From Arenicola marina (lineage: Eukaryota; Annelida; Polychaeta; Arenicolidae), in contig OZ025249.1 of the NCBI GenBank assembly GCA_964019135.1, forward strand, positions 12,450,039 to 12,514,038: 64,000 bases of DNA, read 5' to 3'. The notes under the pieces are model-generated. The model searched no databases, was not told the origin of the DNA, and worked only from the letters and a program-made list of their open reading frames with translations. The position numbers and the translations under genes are program-made. Every line of letters starts with the position of its first letter. Within the stretch, counting starts at the first letter, position 1. Positions 35,673 to 47,034 of the stretch are shown here, piece by piece.

Positions 35673-35918
35673 CTGCAATCTGAAGTTAAGTTTGGCTGGA
35701 CTGCGCACAGCCGTGGCGATCCGCCCGATATCCCTCCGCCGAACAGAGTAATCCCTGTGCGAAAACAGTTTCCGCCGCACTGTAATCTTCTGTTTTTTGG
35801 ACAGGAAGTAGTATTCGTGCTGAACGTACGGTTCGCCGGCGGCGTTGTAACAGCGGAAGCTGGATGACCACGGCCGCATGTCCCCAAACGGGACAAGGCT
35901 ATATGGGTTGGTATCCAT
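35673..35918 (-). CDS. Candidate alternative first exon of the spectraplakin, MDTNPYS-type N-terminus
   Basis: An ATG in near-ideal context (CTCACCATGG) opens 82 codons that end CAG then GTAACG, in phase 0 and therefore compatible with the CH2 exon. The peptide begins MDTNPYSLVPFGDMRPWSSS, has an aromatic middle (Y-V-Q-H-E-Y-Y-F) and a strongly basic C-terminal half (KKQKITVRRK, SVRRRDIGR) before ending N-F-R-L-Q. It contains no signal peptide or membrane segment. The donor is imperfect at +5 (C), which lowers confidence. It lies 6.3 kb downstream of the last CH1 exon. I do not recognise the sequence as a known domain, so the assignment rests on start context, open length, donor and phase. 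Confidence 0.55.
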
Positions 35919-38890
35919 GGTGAGGTGTGGGCCCCGCGCCGGGCAATCACACTAGTGCTATGATATCCCTCCAGCGTCAACTCCGCGGTTTATGTAATAA
36001 TCATTTCATGAGCAAGACACTATAAACTAAAAGACAAAACTACAAATCGATTCAGCCCACAAAGGTAGGCCTTCCGTGTCAATCGGGCACACACCCATGT
36101 GTACACACGTAGACAGCGGCTATCTTCACTCGATATGAACATGTTGGGGGTGATCGTGATTCTAATGATGACGGCGGAGAGTGGTAATCAGCCGTGTACA
36201 CCGCTTGGTTTGGGCAATTCAAGGGTTTTTGTCAAGCACTGCGCCCGCTGGTCGGTGGCCGATCAGGTCGAACAACATGGTTAAGATCAAGGCCGCACCA
36301 TGCCGAGCGATCACATGTTCAACCGGCTGCCGGGTATATATATCATACAATGCGATCAGCTGGAGCCACTCGCCGCTATCTCACTCCCATTGATGTATAC
36401 CACCGCCGATATTCGTGTCAGCCTCTGTGCGTGTGAGTGTGTATGGGTGTGTTTGTCAGGTTGTAACAACTACTACGGAAGCCTTTAAGATCCATTCCAT
36501 AGATCCATCGTTGCGTCGTTCACAGCCACCGACCGTTTCTGCCGGTTGGCGGCGCTTGACGTTTATAAATGACATCTAACGTCATGGGTGTAGCATCGCC
36601 CAGCCCCCTAGCGGCAGTCCTTCTTCACGCGATACACCGACACCCCCGTCACATGGGTAGACTACCAGCACCCGCCGGTATTCTCCCTGCATTCATACTC
36701 ACTCGGGCCTAAAAAGCCATACAAACAGACATCCGTCAAAATATGACGATTTCGATTTTTTTCTTTGGGTCGCTTCTCGTTGCACCCAATGTGGACTGGT
36801 CTTGATTGTAGAAATATAACTTATACACCTCAGTTGAAAACTTCTTGTCATTACACCAGAGAGCAAAGAACACCTTTTTGTACCAGCTCCCCAGCGATGG
36901 CTTCGGATAATCACAGTCTACTGTTGTACAAATAATCCATGGCGGGGCAGTCCCGAGGTCAGGTGTCTCGTTGTGTTGTGGTTGATTTTACACTGGGTGA
37001 TCCACAGTTTGTGTAATGCTACCACACTTTGGTACACTTTGCGGGGGGTGCTGTTTTTGTCAGTATGTGTGCTGTCCCCCTAGGGTGGTGGAGGGCTGTA
37101 GCGGGAGGGGGTCGTTCAATAGCCCTTGCTATATATGGTCAGTCGACCATCAGTATCTCACGGGATGGCTTGACCGTTATGGACATCGCTGGGTGTGTCC
37201 AGGGCGCTGGCGGGGTCCCGCTACGGACTTGACGGCGTGTGGGGGGCGGCGGGCGGCGGGCGGCGGGCGGGGGGGGGGGGGTCCCTCCAATCGAGACATC
37301 TGTCACTCCGGATCTGGCACTGATCCCGATCGTTTAATTGAATCAGACACGCGATGTTAATTGTATCCAGGCTGTCATCATCCCGTGCATTTCACTTCAG
37401 CGCACCACAATGTGTGTTGTCCAGTCGTTATTCCATGTCAGCGCTTGGCAGCACTGCACCACATAGCTCACGTGTTGCTCACCAACATTTATTAAAGTAA
37501 TCCATTTCTTGGGTCCAAGATGGAAGATGGACTCCAGAAGATCACACATTCCATCCAGTATATATTATATACATATATGTATATATACGGACGTGTACGT
37601 TGAAAGCGTCGCCAGGAGTCACCAACCGACCGACCAGTGACTGGGGTGGCACACACCACTGCTGCCGCCTGGGAAGACGCCCGAGAACTACTCGTCGGGA
37701 CGTCCATACATCACTGACCGTCAGGCGTGAAGGACGCAACAAGAGTCCATTGTTAACATCGCGTGTTGTCATGGGATCGGACCGCTTGTTGTTATGGGGT
37801 TCTACAAACAGGACTTGCTTGTTGTTATGGCTCAAACTGTCGTCCCCACAGAGAGGAATGGGCCAAATATATGCCTGGATGGTCGAACCATCTCCTCATT
37901 ACGATCTGGTGCAAACACATGTACTTCCATTGCTAAATCACCACTACTGAACACATGCGGTAAATCCACTTCCAATTGCACTACATCAATCGCCGCAGCA
38001 ATGTATGACCAACGTAAGGATATGTCCGGACGGACGTCCGCACACTATCTATGCCGTCAGTTTGAGAAGCAGACGCCAGGAGGATCTGTCTCCACGAAGC
38101 GCACACAATGAAATCCTAGATATCCCAGAATATCCCAGACAAACACCGCATGATTTCCTTCTTATCGACAGGTATGGGAACCAGGCTGTCAGTCATGTAT
38201 GTTGTCGGGTCTATATAGCTTGTGGTGGTATTATACCCAGCACGGAACCCAGCAGAAGAGCCATTGGCCGGCTTAGAGCTATGGAGTCGCGGCCGCGGGC
38301 CGTGGCGGGTCGCCCCGTGTATAGCGGGGGTTGGTAGGTTCTTTGATAGCTCTGTTTGTTCGTTCTGTTAGCACACTACAGCCAAGATGCGGCGGAGAAG
38401 TGAACATGGCCATATATGTCAAACCTATCTTATAACCCAGGGGCGGGGATGGGGGTTCGTGTCCGTTGACACAGATACACCACAGAGACCGCGCGATGGC
38501 CAATGTGACAAATGGAAAATGTAATCTTTTGTACCCCAGAGGCACGGAGAAATTGTTTTGTTTTTGGGTAGCTGGTAGGAATGTACACTAGAGATAACGT
38601 GTATAAGTTATTCTGTAGATAAATCACTGTAACATAAAATCAAACGCTATACACCTGTAAATCAAAGGCCATTGTACCAAACATGAATATGAATACACAA
38701 AAATAGATCTTCTACCATATTACATCTACGACGGCAAGGGTATAAATTTTGAAACCCCGTGCAAATATCAAAGGCACAAGACAAAAGTGTGAAAGGAAGA
38801 CTCAGTACCCAGTATCACGGAACTATAGTGGCACAGTGTGCATGGACATAGCACGGGAGAGAAGGCCCACGTAGACCCATCACCACAGGA
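35919..38890. other. CH1-CH2 intron upstream of the 35.9-kb candidate exon
   Basis: The 36699-36914 frame ends at a good GTGAGT donor but in phase 2. The 37542-37835 frame has only weak donors. A GGGC repeat lies at 37241-37280 and an AT-rich stretch at 37558-37590. I see no supported exon. Confidence 0.5.
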
Positions 38891-38895
38891 CATAA

Positions 38896-40050
38896 ACCCT
38901 ACATGGACACCGGGACAGGAGCCCTACATGGACACCGGGACAGGAGCCCTACATGGACACCGGGAGAGGAGCCCTACATGGACACCGGGACAGGAGCCCT
39001 ACATGGACACCGGGACAGGAGCCCTACATGGACACCGGGACAGGAGCCCTACATGGACACCGGGACAGGAGCCCTACATGGACACCGGGACAGGAGCCCT
39101 ACATGGACACCGGGACAGGAGCCCTACATGGACACCGGGACAGGAGCCCTACATGGACACCGGGACAGGAGCCCTACATGGACACCGGGACAGGAGCCCT
39201 ACATGGACACCGGGACAGGAGCCCTACATGGACACCGGGACAGGAGCCCTACATGGACACCGGGACAGGAGCCCTACATGGACACCGGGACAGGAGCCCT
39301 ACATGGACACCGGGACAGGAGCCCTACATAGACACCGGGAGAGGAGCCCTACATGGACACCGGGAGAGGAACCCTACATGGACACCGGGAGAGGAGCCCT
39401 ACATGGACACCGGGACAGGCGCCCTACATGGACACCGGGACAGGCGCCCTACATGGACACCGGGAGAGGAGCCCTACATGGACACCGGGAGAGGAGCCCT
39501 ACATGGACACCGGGACAGGCGCCCTACATGGACACCGGGAGAGGAGCCCTACATGGACACCGGGACAGGAGCCCTACATGGACACCGGGACAGGAGCCCT
39601 ACATGGACACCGGGACAGGAGCCCTACATGGACACCGGGACAGGAGCCCTACATGGACACCGGGACAGGAGCCCTACATGGACACCGGGACAGGAGCCCT
39701 ACATGGACACCGGGACAGGAGCCCTACATGGACACCGGGACAGGAGCCCTACATGGACACCGGGACAGGAGCCCTACATGGACACCGGGACAGGAGCCCT
39801 ACATGGACACCGGGAGAGGAGCCCTACATGGACACCGGGAGAGAAGCCCTACATGGACACCGGGAGAGGAGCCCTACATGGACACCGGGAGAGGAACCCT
39901 ACATGGACACCGGGACAGGAGCCCTACATGGACACCGGGAGAGGAGCCCTACATGGACACCGGGAGAGGAACCCTACATGGACACCGGGAGAGGAGCCCT
40001 ACATGGACACCGGAAGAGAAGCCCTACATGGACACCGGAAGAGGAGCCCT
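38896..40050. repeat. 25-bp minisatellite, about 46 copies
   Basis: The unit carries ccctacatggacaccggg and acagga or agagga. A 25-bp unit with no stop in any plus-strand frame keeps all three frames open for hundreds of codons (443, 368 and 245 aa). These are not genes. Confidence 0.97.
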
Positions 40051-41896
40051 GTACTATAGTCCCTCAGATCGACATCGATATCCAAACTGACGACAACCAA
40101 TATTCAGTCAGCTACTCTGTGTTTGCTTGTGTCATTTTCATAGATACTATGGTCCTTTGCACTTTATAGACGCAACAAATACAGCATTTCGTATTAACTT
40201 TGTTGGAGTATATTTCAATCTGAAACCGAAACCATATTCGAACCATATTGTATCTATCCAGCACAAACTATTATGGCCCGTCATACCATGTCGGCGACGG
40301 ACCACGGCAGTGCACGACTACTCAGCACAGGCGGCCTTGTGACAACCGTGAACTCACAGGACAATGCATGTCACCTACCTCACACAACCATTTAACTTTA
40401 GCTTCAGCCGGAAGCCATATCCCAGAATCCCATTGTGCGTCACGTTGATGAGATCGGAACAGGAACTACTTCACACAACCTTAACTTAGACAGATCTTCA
40501 CCGATATATATATATGCAATCATATGTACACGGAGAACAGAAGGTGACAGGTCTGAACTCGCGGCCTATTGACCTATTGACCTCAGCACGGCTTGCAGCA
40601 CCAGGCCGATCGAGAGGTGGCAGAAGAAAACAAAGTGCCCCGTGGCGATGCTAAAGTCACTCGGCTGTGCTGCCTTCATTGTAATGCAAATTGCTTAGTA
40701 CGGGTGGCGCCGCCTATGACATGGAGCTTGATCATTCAGTTTCATGGATGAAGGGATATCGGAGATCATATAGTGCGAGACCTATTTCAGGCGGTTATGT
40801 CACATACAAAGGTACATGTAGAAAGAGGTAGATGGCTGGAATGAATATATGGTAATGTAGTCCATGTTTCTGCGCACATAACCCAGACCAGGCAATTATG
40901 CTTTAATAGACAGTCGGTTTCAACCCTGGGAAAGAGGTTCTACTGCCATTAGCCCCAGGGGATGTGGATTTCATGTCCTGGAAGATGAGGTAGGGGGGGG
41001 GAACTGTCCATCAGGCTCTCTAGGGAGCGGGGGGCGGGGGGCGGGGGGCGGGGAGCTGGGGGCGGGGTAAACACATTATTTCGCCAGAGTACTTGCGACA
41101 ACAAATCTATCACAAACGATACTAATTGTGAGTATAGGTAGTAGGGGTATATTGATAACCCTAACCATTCTTAGAACGTGATCGGCCGACTCTTGAACCA
41201 ATCTAGTGCCAGGTCATGTCCCCAGACCATGCCGTGATCACGCGCCACGCAGTGGAAGGCAAGCGGTTTAAACAGTCATGTCACCAGACATACGTGGTGG
41301 CCAGGTGAAACGTCACCATGGCTTGTGGCGGGGCCTACAATGTACAACGCCACACCGCCACACAGACGTAGTCTCACGAGCCAACCAGTCCACAGTACGC
41401 GACACACGTAGCGGGATTTGTAAACACCGTTAAACACAAAGACAAACACCTCAGCGCCATCGCCTGGCATTAACGTTACAGATTCATAGCCTCCATGAGT
41501 TTCAGTGGATCTTACTGCTTACGCTTGACTATTACAGACATAAAGATTAAAACGTAATCCAGACTATAAATAAGGGGCACCAGGTGTATGCATGCAGGTG
41601 GATGAAGTGAAGCGAAGCCAAAGTCAAGACTCAAGTACGTGACGTCATGCCGTTCATGACGGGGGTGAGGGGGGGGGGGGTGCCAGTATTGCCTTGCAAA
41701 AACCAACATGGTGAACCATCAAAAAGTTCGAACGAAAACAACCAATGGTTCCCATCACCAATAAATGGTGACCTTGTTAAAAAAAAGTGTATTTAACTCC
41801 CTTAATTATAGAGTCTATACGTCGTATGGAGGGGTTAATCCCCTGCCGGATAAACAGGAGCCACGTAACCGGGGTAACTCCCTCAAGCTTCATCAC
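40051..41896. other. CH1-CH2 intron near its 5' end
   Basis: This holds a GGGGGC repeat at 41027-41062, a perfect TGACGTCA at 41640-41647 and a poly-G run at about 41670. I see no exon. Confidence 0.5.
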
Positions 41897-42090
41897 GAAA
41901 TGAAATGGGTTGGTGTTAAAGGCCACTCTCCTTCCCCTGAAGGCTACATTAGGACATGAACCCTCCCGGGACAATGACATGAAGGCTTGGATAGAATACG
42001 CCCTGCATGCAGGTGCCAGGATTCGAACCCATGACCTGGAGGTCTGCAGTCTGATCACGGGTAGCAACTGATGAGTGTGGGAGTCTCCCA
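41897..42090 (-). repeat. SINE copy just downstream of a CH1 exon
   Basis: The body (gttggtgttaaaggccac, aaccctcccgggacaatgac) and a tRNA-like head with B box GGTTCGAATCC at about 42020-42030 are recognisable. It lies about 115 bp downstream of exon 42207-42299. Confidence 0.75.
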
Positions 42091-42206
42091 CATCATAAAG
42101 AAGGTCATGGGATCTGGACAGCGCCCACGTGTCATCCATTCTTTTTCTAGGCCCTGTAGTCTTCACATTGTTCTGGATCAAACACACAAACCAACAGAAG
42201 ACTTAC

Positions 42207-42299
42207 CTGGAAGTGGAGGATGATGGTCCAGATGAGACCCAGGATCAGCTTGGGGTTTCCGTCCACGATTTCATCAGCTCGAATGTTGACAAACTTAAT
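42207..42299 (-). CDS. shot/MACF1: Spectraplakin exon: C-terminal part of CH1
   Basis: This 93-bp exon (31 codons, phase 0 to phase 0) starts [18 protein letters not shown] and ends [11 protein letters not shown]. It is the last part of CH1: the V-N-I-R loop, the D-G-N-P-K-L turn and the nearly invariant hydrophobic helix [10 protein letters not shown]. The acceptor is TTTGCAG before ATT and the donor is CAG before GTAAGT, a full consensus. The following exon in the CH1 isoform is 133-293, which begins ISDV, so H-F-Q joins I-S-D as in the whole family. The intron between them is 41.9 kb and holds the candidate alternative first exons. A perfect TGACGTCA lies at 42382-42389, just 5' of the exon. 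Confidence 0.97.
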
Positions 42300-44306
42300 C
42301 TGCAAACAGAAACATTTCAAGGACTTTTATAAAAGATGAGTTCTATGAAATATATATAAATCTAGGCTGCATAACGTGGATTGACGTCATATATTATCGA
42401 TGTTAATACGATGTACCACACGTTTAATAGGAACTGTCACTATTAAAATTTCGGATAGTGAAACCCGGTGGGTTGGCAGACTCTCCGAGTACCGAAAAGA
42501 TCGTTCACGCCATTAGGTAATTGTTCTGCTAACGCTAACAAGGACTCTCAGGGAAAATTAGGCGCAGTCGTTAATAACCAACAAGAATGCTTTCTTTAGG
42601 TTCATCGGCGACAAAGTTACGTTATTTCTTTAAGAAGTAGAAGTAAACGTACATGATCACGTATAGAACGATGAAAACTTGTATTACAAATTGGGGACAC
42701 ACATTAAAGTGTAACACAAAGCGTAATTTATCAATGGCTTGCCATAGTGGTGACGTGAAATAACATGGATTGCCATACTGGTGACGTGAGATAACGCATA
42801 AAGCATCATTAACTCGACGGTTTCAATTCCATAATTGCGCGGTAACATTGTAAATACACCATGGGTTTTAATATGAGGGCGACAGGCTGATAACACCACT
42901 TGGCTGTGGTTACGGCCGCCATTATCAGGTCGTCAAACATCCACACACTACGCTATATCAATACTGTCATCGCCAAAAACACTCAAAGGAATTACGGTAT
43001 AGCCATAAAACATTAAGCTTCGACCTTTCAACTTTCAGTCTTGAAGATAAACTTAAAACTTTTTCTCTCTTTCTATTGCCCTTTAAGTTGTCCAAACACC
43101 ACACAAAAATACCGGGACTTTACGATTCAACCTGGAAAAGTGGCCTCACAGAACACCGGGAGCCGTTTCCTATCTATTCACTGCTCTCCGATCTAGTACC
43201 CCCGGTTTTAGACGGCTTTTCTCCTGGTACACGGGCTGTGTATATATATAAACGGCACACCAGACAGACGGACATTTTTGTGGCGCAACGCGAAGAATTA
43301 TTAATCGACGAGCCATAATAGTGACGTCACACATGACCGATTTCACCTCTCGTCTACGAATTTCATCGACATTACTTTTTTACCCCTTTTTTCGGTTGGA
43401 TTCTTTTTGGTGGTGTTTTGGCTGATAACTTAAGTCTCTCTCCGCGGAGTCAGACAGGTCTAGAGGAGGTTTGCGCGCTTTCACCCCCACGTCTTGGTCT
43501 AACGAGTGGCTGCCTCAAACCGTTTGGGAGTCAAAACTAGTATCACGCCTGTCCACCGACCATTACTTATAACCAGATTTGGACAGGGGCCAATATGCAG
43601 TCATTTTTATCTAATACTGCGCAAAAGGGAGAGTTCCTCCCTTTTTCTTCCAATAAAAAATATGTTTGAAAAGGCGGGCGGGCGGGAAGGTTGGGGGTCC
43701 GGGGTCTTAGGAACAATCACCGCGAAAAACCACGTTATTTATATATATAAATGCAAAATGTTCTTCCTCTTTAGATGCAAGAACGTGTTTTTATTTTATA
43801 AAACATTCACACAGAGGCTCTAACCGGCCTGCTTACAGGACGTGTTGTAAATATATTCATCAAATTAAGATAATTCGCCACTCAGAAGTTATCTGATATG
43901 TGTGCACGCCTCATGATGTCCTCATTCTTACACTATGCCAATGCACTGCCCCACGTGGCGCAGAATGCAGCATGAGACCAAGCGGCGCAGGCTGATAAGC
44001 CATATATGAAAACAGGTGAGCAAATCTGTAAGCAGGAGAAATCTTCATTCCTCCTCGTCATTCCTCTTTACCTAATGATGCCCAAGACAATGTTTCTCTT
44101 TTTTATGGTGCGACCCCTCTATCTCTGGTATACATATAATATACGTCAATGGACGAATGACCCTTCTTAGCGGGGGAGGAAGGTTTTACACCACCTGTGA
44201 GCTAAACGGAACACAAACACTTCAGACCAGGAGACGACTAACATGAGTGGCAAGATAACTTTGATCAGATGGTAATAAACTGGAGGTGAGACGCTGGGTG
44301 ACTGAC
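42300..44306. other. Intron between the second and third CH1 exon pieces
   Basis: This is a 2.0-kb intron, AT-rich, with perfect TGACGTCA at 42382-42389 and 43322-43329. I see no additional exon. Confidence 0.8.
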
Positions 44307-44384
44307 CCCTTTGAACTTGAGGAAGTCCAGGGCGATCTGCACATTCTGCAGCTTGTGGAAGCGCATACGACCTCGCTCACGTGG
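44307..44384 (-). CDS. shot/MACF1: Spectraplakin exon: middle of CH1
   Basis: This 78-bp exon (26 codons, phase 0 to phase 0) encodes [20 protein letters not shown] followed by FLKFKG. The [18 protein letters not shown] signature is diagnostic of the plakin/spectraplakin CH1 domain; beta-spectrins have M-R-I-H and N-V-D-K-A-L at these positions. This helix is part of the second actin-binding segment of CH1. The acceptor is TTCCAG before CCA. The donor is GTCAGT after GGG, and this choice keeps the reading frame and the family's residue spacing into I-K-F-V-N-I-R of the next exon. The downstream intron is 2.0 kb (42300-44306). Confidence 0.96.
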
Positions 44385-44881
44385 CTGGAAGAAGTAAACA
44401 AGAAGGTCACACGACCAGAAGATTGATCCAATGCAAAAGAACCAATCCATATTTCTCCAAGTAGCTATAACGAGTGCCTACATCGATTCACTTCGCCTTC
44501 GCATGTGAACCGATTAATAAAGAGAAGTAGGCACCTTACATAACTTAATTTATTCTGAGCAGGTTATACTCAGTTAAATCATAAAGCGTGGGGTACACAA
44601 CACAATGACAAAAAAAATGTTACTGTGTCCTCGGCGTTTTAATGAGGCTCATTATAACTATATACATATATATATATATTATATAATACATAAATATCTA
44701 GGCCCGGAAACATTCGTCGCACATCAGCAGCACTCAAGACATTTTGTGGATATCCGATCATCCACCCCTTGCAGGTTTACTAGAGCCGCTGATCATGATG
44801 CACCCATGCAAGGTTTGCCAGTCACAGAGTGCCCGAGCTGATGCGTGTCTCCGACCGCCGCGGTCCGGTCCTTCCACTCAC
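44385..44881. other. Short intron within CH1
   Basis: A 497-bp intron. An AT dinucleotide tract lies at about 44660-44690. I see nothing else in it. Confidence 0.85.
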
Positions 44882-44971
44882 CAAGCTTTCTCCCGAGAGC
44901 ACCTCCAACAAGGTGACCAGGTGATGTCCATCCCGGAGGCCTTCAAACAGGTCGCATACCAACTGCCGGGC
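44882..44971 (-). CDS. shot/MACF1: Spectraplakin exon: N-terminal half of CH1
   Basis: This 90-bp exon (30 codons, phase 0 to phase 0) encodes ARQLVCDLFEGLRDGHHLVT then LLEVLSGESL. The D-L-x-x-x-L-R-D-G-x-x-L and L-L-E-V-L-S-G-E motifs are the hallmark of type 1 CH domains. The acceptor is CTGCAG before GCC and the donor is GTGAGT. H-H-L-V-T replaces the usual H-N-L-I-S, an unremarkable substitution. The following intron is only 497 bp (44385-44881). The preceding one is 15.4 kb, and a 38-bp minisatellite starts about 270 bp upstream of the acceptor. Confidence 0.96.
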
Positions 44972-45244
44972 CTGCAGAATACAACAAACAACCACATAAA
45001 TATCGCACTTAGCACATATCACTCGATATCACGCCAGTTGCCGGCCACGATTGCTTCATAAAGCAGCCTGGCTGACACCACTGGGCTAGAAAGCACCAGG
45101 GTAGAAACCACCAAACGCAACATAATTTTCCATGGCGGTCATGTTAAATGTGCCACCAACATCAAGAGACACATGTAGCGGGATTATTTATGGCTGGAAA
45201 CAAGCAACTAGTCAGGTTATTACGGTAAGGTGCTTATACTGAAG

Positions 45245-45799
45245 TTGTGGGGTGTGGGCGCCAATTACCAAGACCCAAGGTGTGGGATGTGGGCGCCATA
45301 CATTACTAAGGCCCAAGGTGTGTGGTGTGGGCGCCAATTACTAAGGCCCAAGGTGTGGGGTGTGGGCGCCATACATTACCAAGGCCCAAGGTGTGGGGTG
45401 TGGGCGCCATACATTACCAAGACCCAAGGTGTGGGGTGTGGGCGCCATACATTACCAAGGCCCAAGGTGTGGGGTGTGGGCGCCATACATTACCAGGCCC
45501 AAGGTGTGGGGTGTGGGCGCCATACATTACCAAGACCCAAGGTGTGGGGTGTGGGCACCAATTACCAAGGCCCAAGGTGTGGGGTGTGGGCGCCATACAT
45601 TACCAAGGCCCAAGGTGTGGGGTGTGGGCGCCATACATTACCAAGGCCCAAGGTGTGGGGTGTGGGCGCCATACCATACCAAGGCCCAAGGTGTGGGGTG
45701 TGGACGCCAATGACTAAGGCCCAAGGTGTGGGGTGTGGGCGCCATACATTACCAAGGCCCAAGGTGTGGGGTGTGGGCGCCATACATTACCAAGGCCCA
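45245..45799. repeat. 38-bp minisatellite, about 14 copies
   Basis: The unit contains ggcccaaggtgtggggtgtg, ggcgcc and atacattaccaa. A few units lack a base or read aattacc. It starts about 270 bp upstream of the acceptor of the CH1 exon 44882-44971. Confidence 0.96.
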
Positions 45800-47034
45800 A
45801 GCTTCCGGGTTTTACTCCCGTTACAATATTGTACACAAAGCACGTTGATACACTGTCCAATTAGTGTATTAACAACTGACGCTGACGCATGAATACATGG
45901 GGATGTGGCAAAGAAAAAAAACTCACTCTCCGCGTATATAATATATCAAATAACATCCACATGTATACAATGATAACACTGGATAGGAGTGGGGAGGGGC
46001 ACACAAACGAAGCTATTAACTTGATCTGCAGAACTCAAGGAAATCTGAATTGACGGTTTAAAAAACAAGGTATCCACTCAATCGGTGCATTAATGAAAAC
46101 TTAAAAACACTTAGTTGTCAGAGATAATACGCTTTATTCTAGGAGTATATGTGACGGCACACCGGGACATGCATGGTTAGCGTTATGTTGCCAGTTAAAA
46201 CGCAGTCAATAAAATAATACACGTCATACGGATTCTGCTATATGTTGGTGGTATTACGAACAGTACATATATAAAATGATTAATAATGTTTCCAACACAA
46301 GACAGCTCTCTCACAATATAATGCACTGCATGCCGTTCAGGTCGCGTCACAGATATATGCTTCCTATATACTACATGTGTTTCAACTCAATACATCGTCA
46401 TGCAGTTCACCATAACCAACCTTATAGTATCTCCAATGCTGTGAGGAAGAATGAGAAACAATTCTAGTATAAACTACGGTACCATCTGGCATATTATTAT
46501 GCTGTAGTTTCTGGCATAACACTGATTACGCGCTCCAATAATACCTTCAGCCAGAGATTATTTACTTATTACTATTATGCAGATACGAACCGAAACCTAA
46601 TAATTTATCCTGTCCTCAATACTTTAAAAGATAAATACTCTTTTGCTTTCCGTATTATAAGCAAAACATATTCGATCAGACTCCACTGGTTCGTTCTCTT
46701 TACGACGATTCATCTAAACGGGGCTCCGACCAGACAGTGTCGCCCTCTAGGGGCCGTTATTGTGCACATACAGCATTCATTGAGCTCCTTTCTGAATAGG
46801 AAACATTGAAATAGTTCAACTGCTCCACTGTTGGCGTCATTCCCCCTTCCTCGGTGGAGATATACAAACATAAAACACTTGAGAGTGGACAAGCAGCGCC
46901 AGAAGGACCATCAAGCCTTAAAGGGGGACTTCAATACAGACACACGGAACTGTTCCCCTCACAGGCTGCGTATCTTCTAGCAAGAGAATGATTGAATTTT
47001 CATAACACTAGGGTCACCTATGGTGAGACATCAT
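45800..47034. other. Intron between CH1 exons, AT-rich unique sequence
   Basis: I see nothing coding. A near-consensus CTCF-like core (tcgccctctagggg) occurs at about 46740. Confidence 0.5.

Noticed and set aside
36700..36914. A minus-strand ATG frame ending at a good GTGAGT donor
   Set aside because: The splice would be in phase 2 and cannot join the phase-0 CH2 exon.
37542..37835. Minus-strand frame over a GC-rich stretch with several GT sites
   Set aside because: The only phase-0 donors (GTACAC, GTCAGT within the frame) are weak or give arbitrary ends, and there is no other support.
38838..40169. A 443-aa open frame and two overlapping long frames on the plus strand
   Set aside because: They are produced by the 25-bp array, whose unit has no stop in any phase. 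There are no splice sites, no domain and no unique sequence of note.
45230..45892. A 220-aa plus-strand frame with CGVWAP-like repeats
   Set aside because: It is the 38-bp minisatellite read through all frames, inside an intron of the minus-strand gene.
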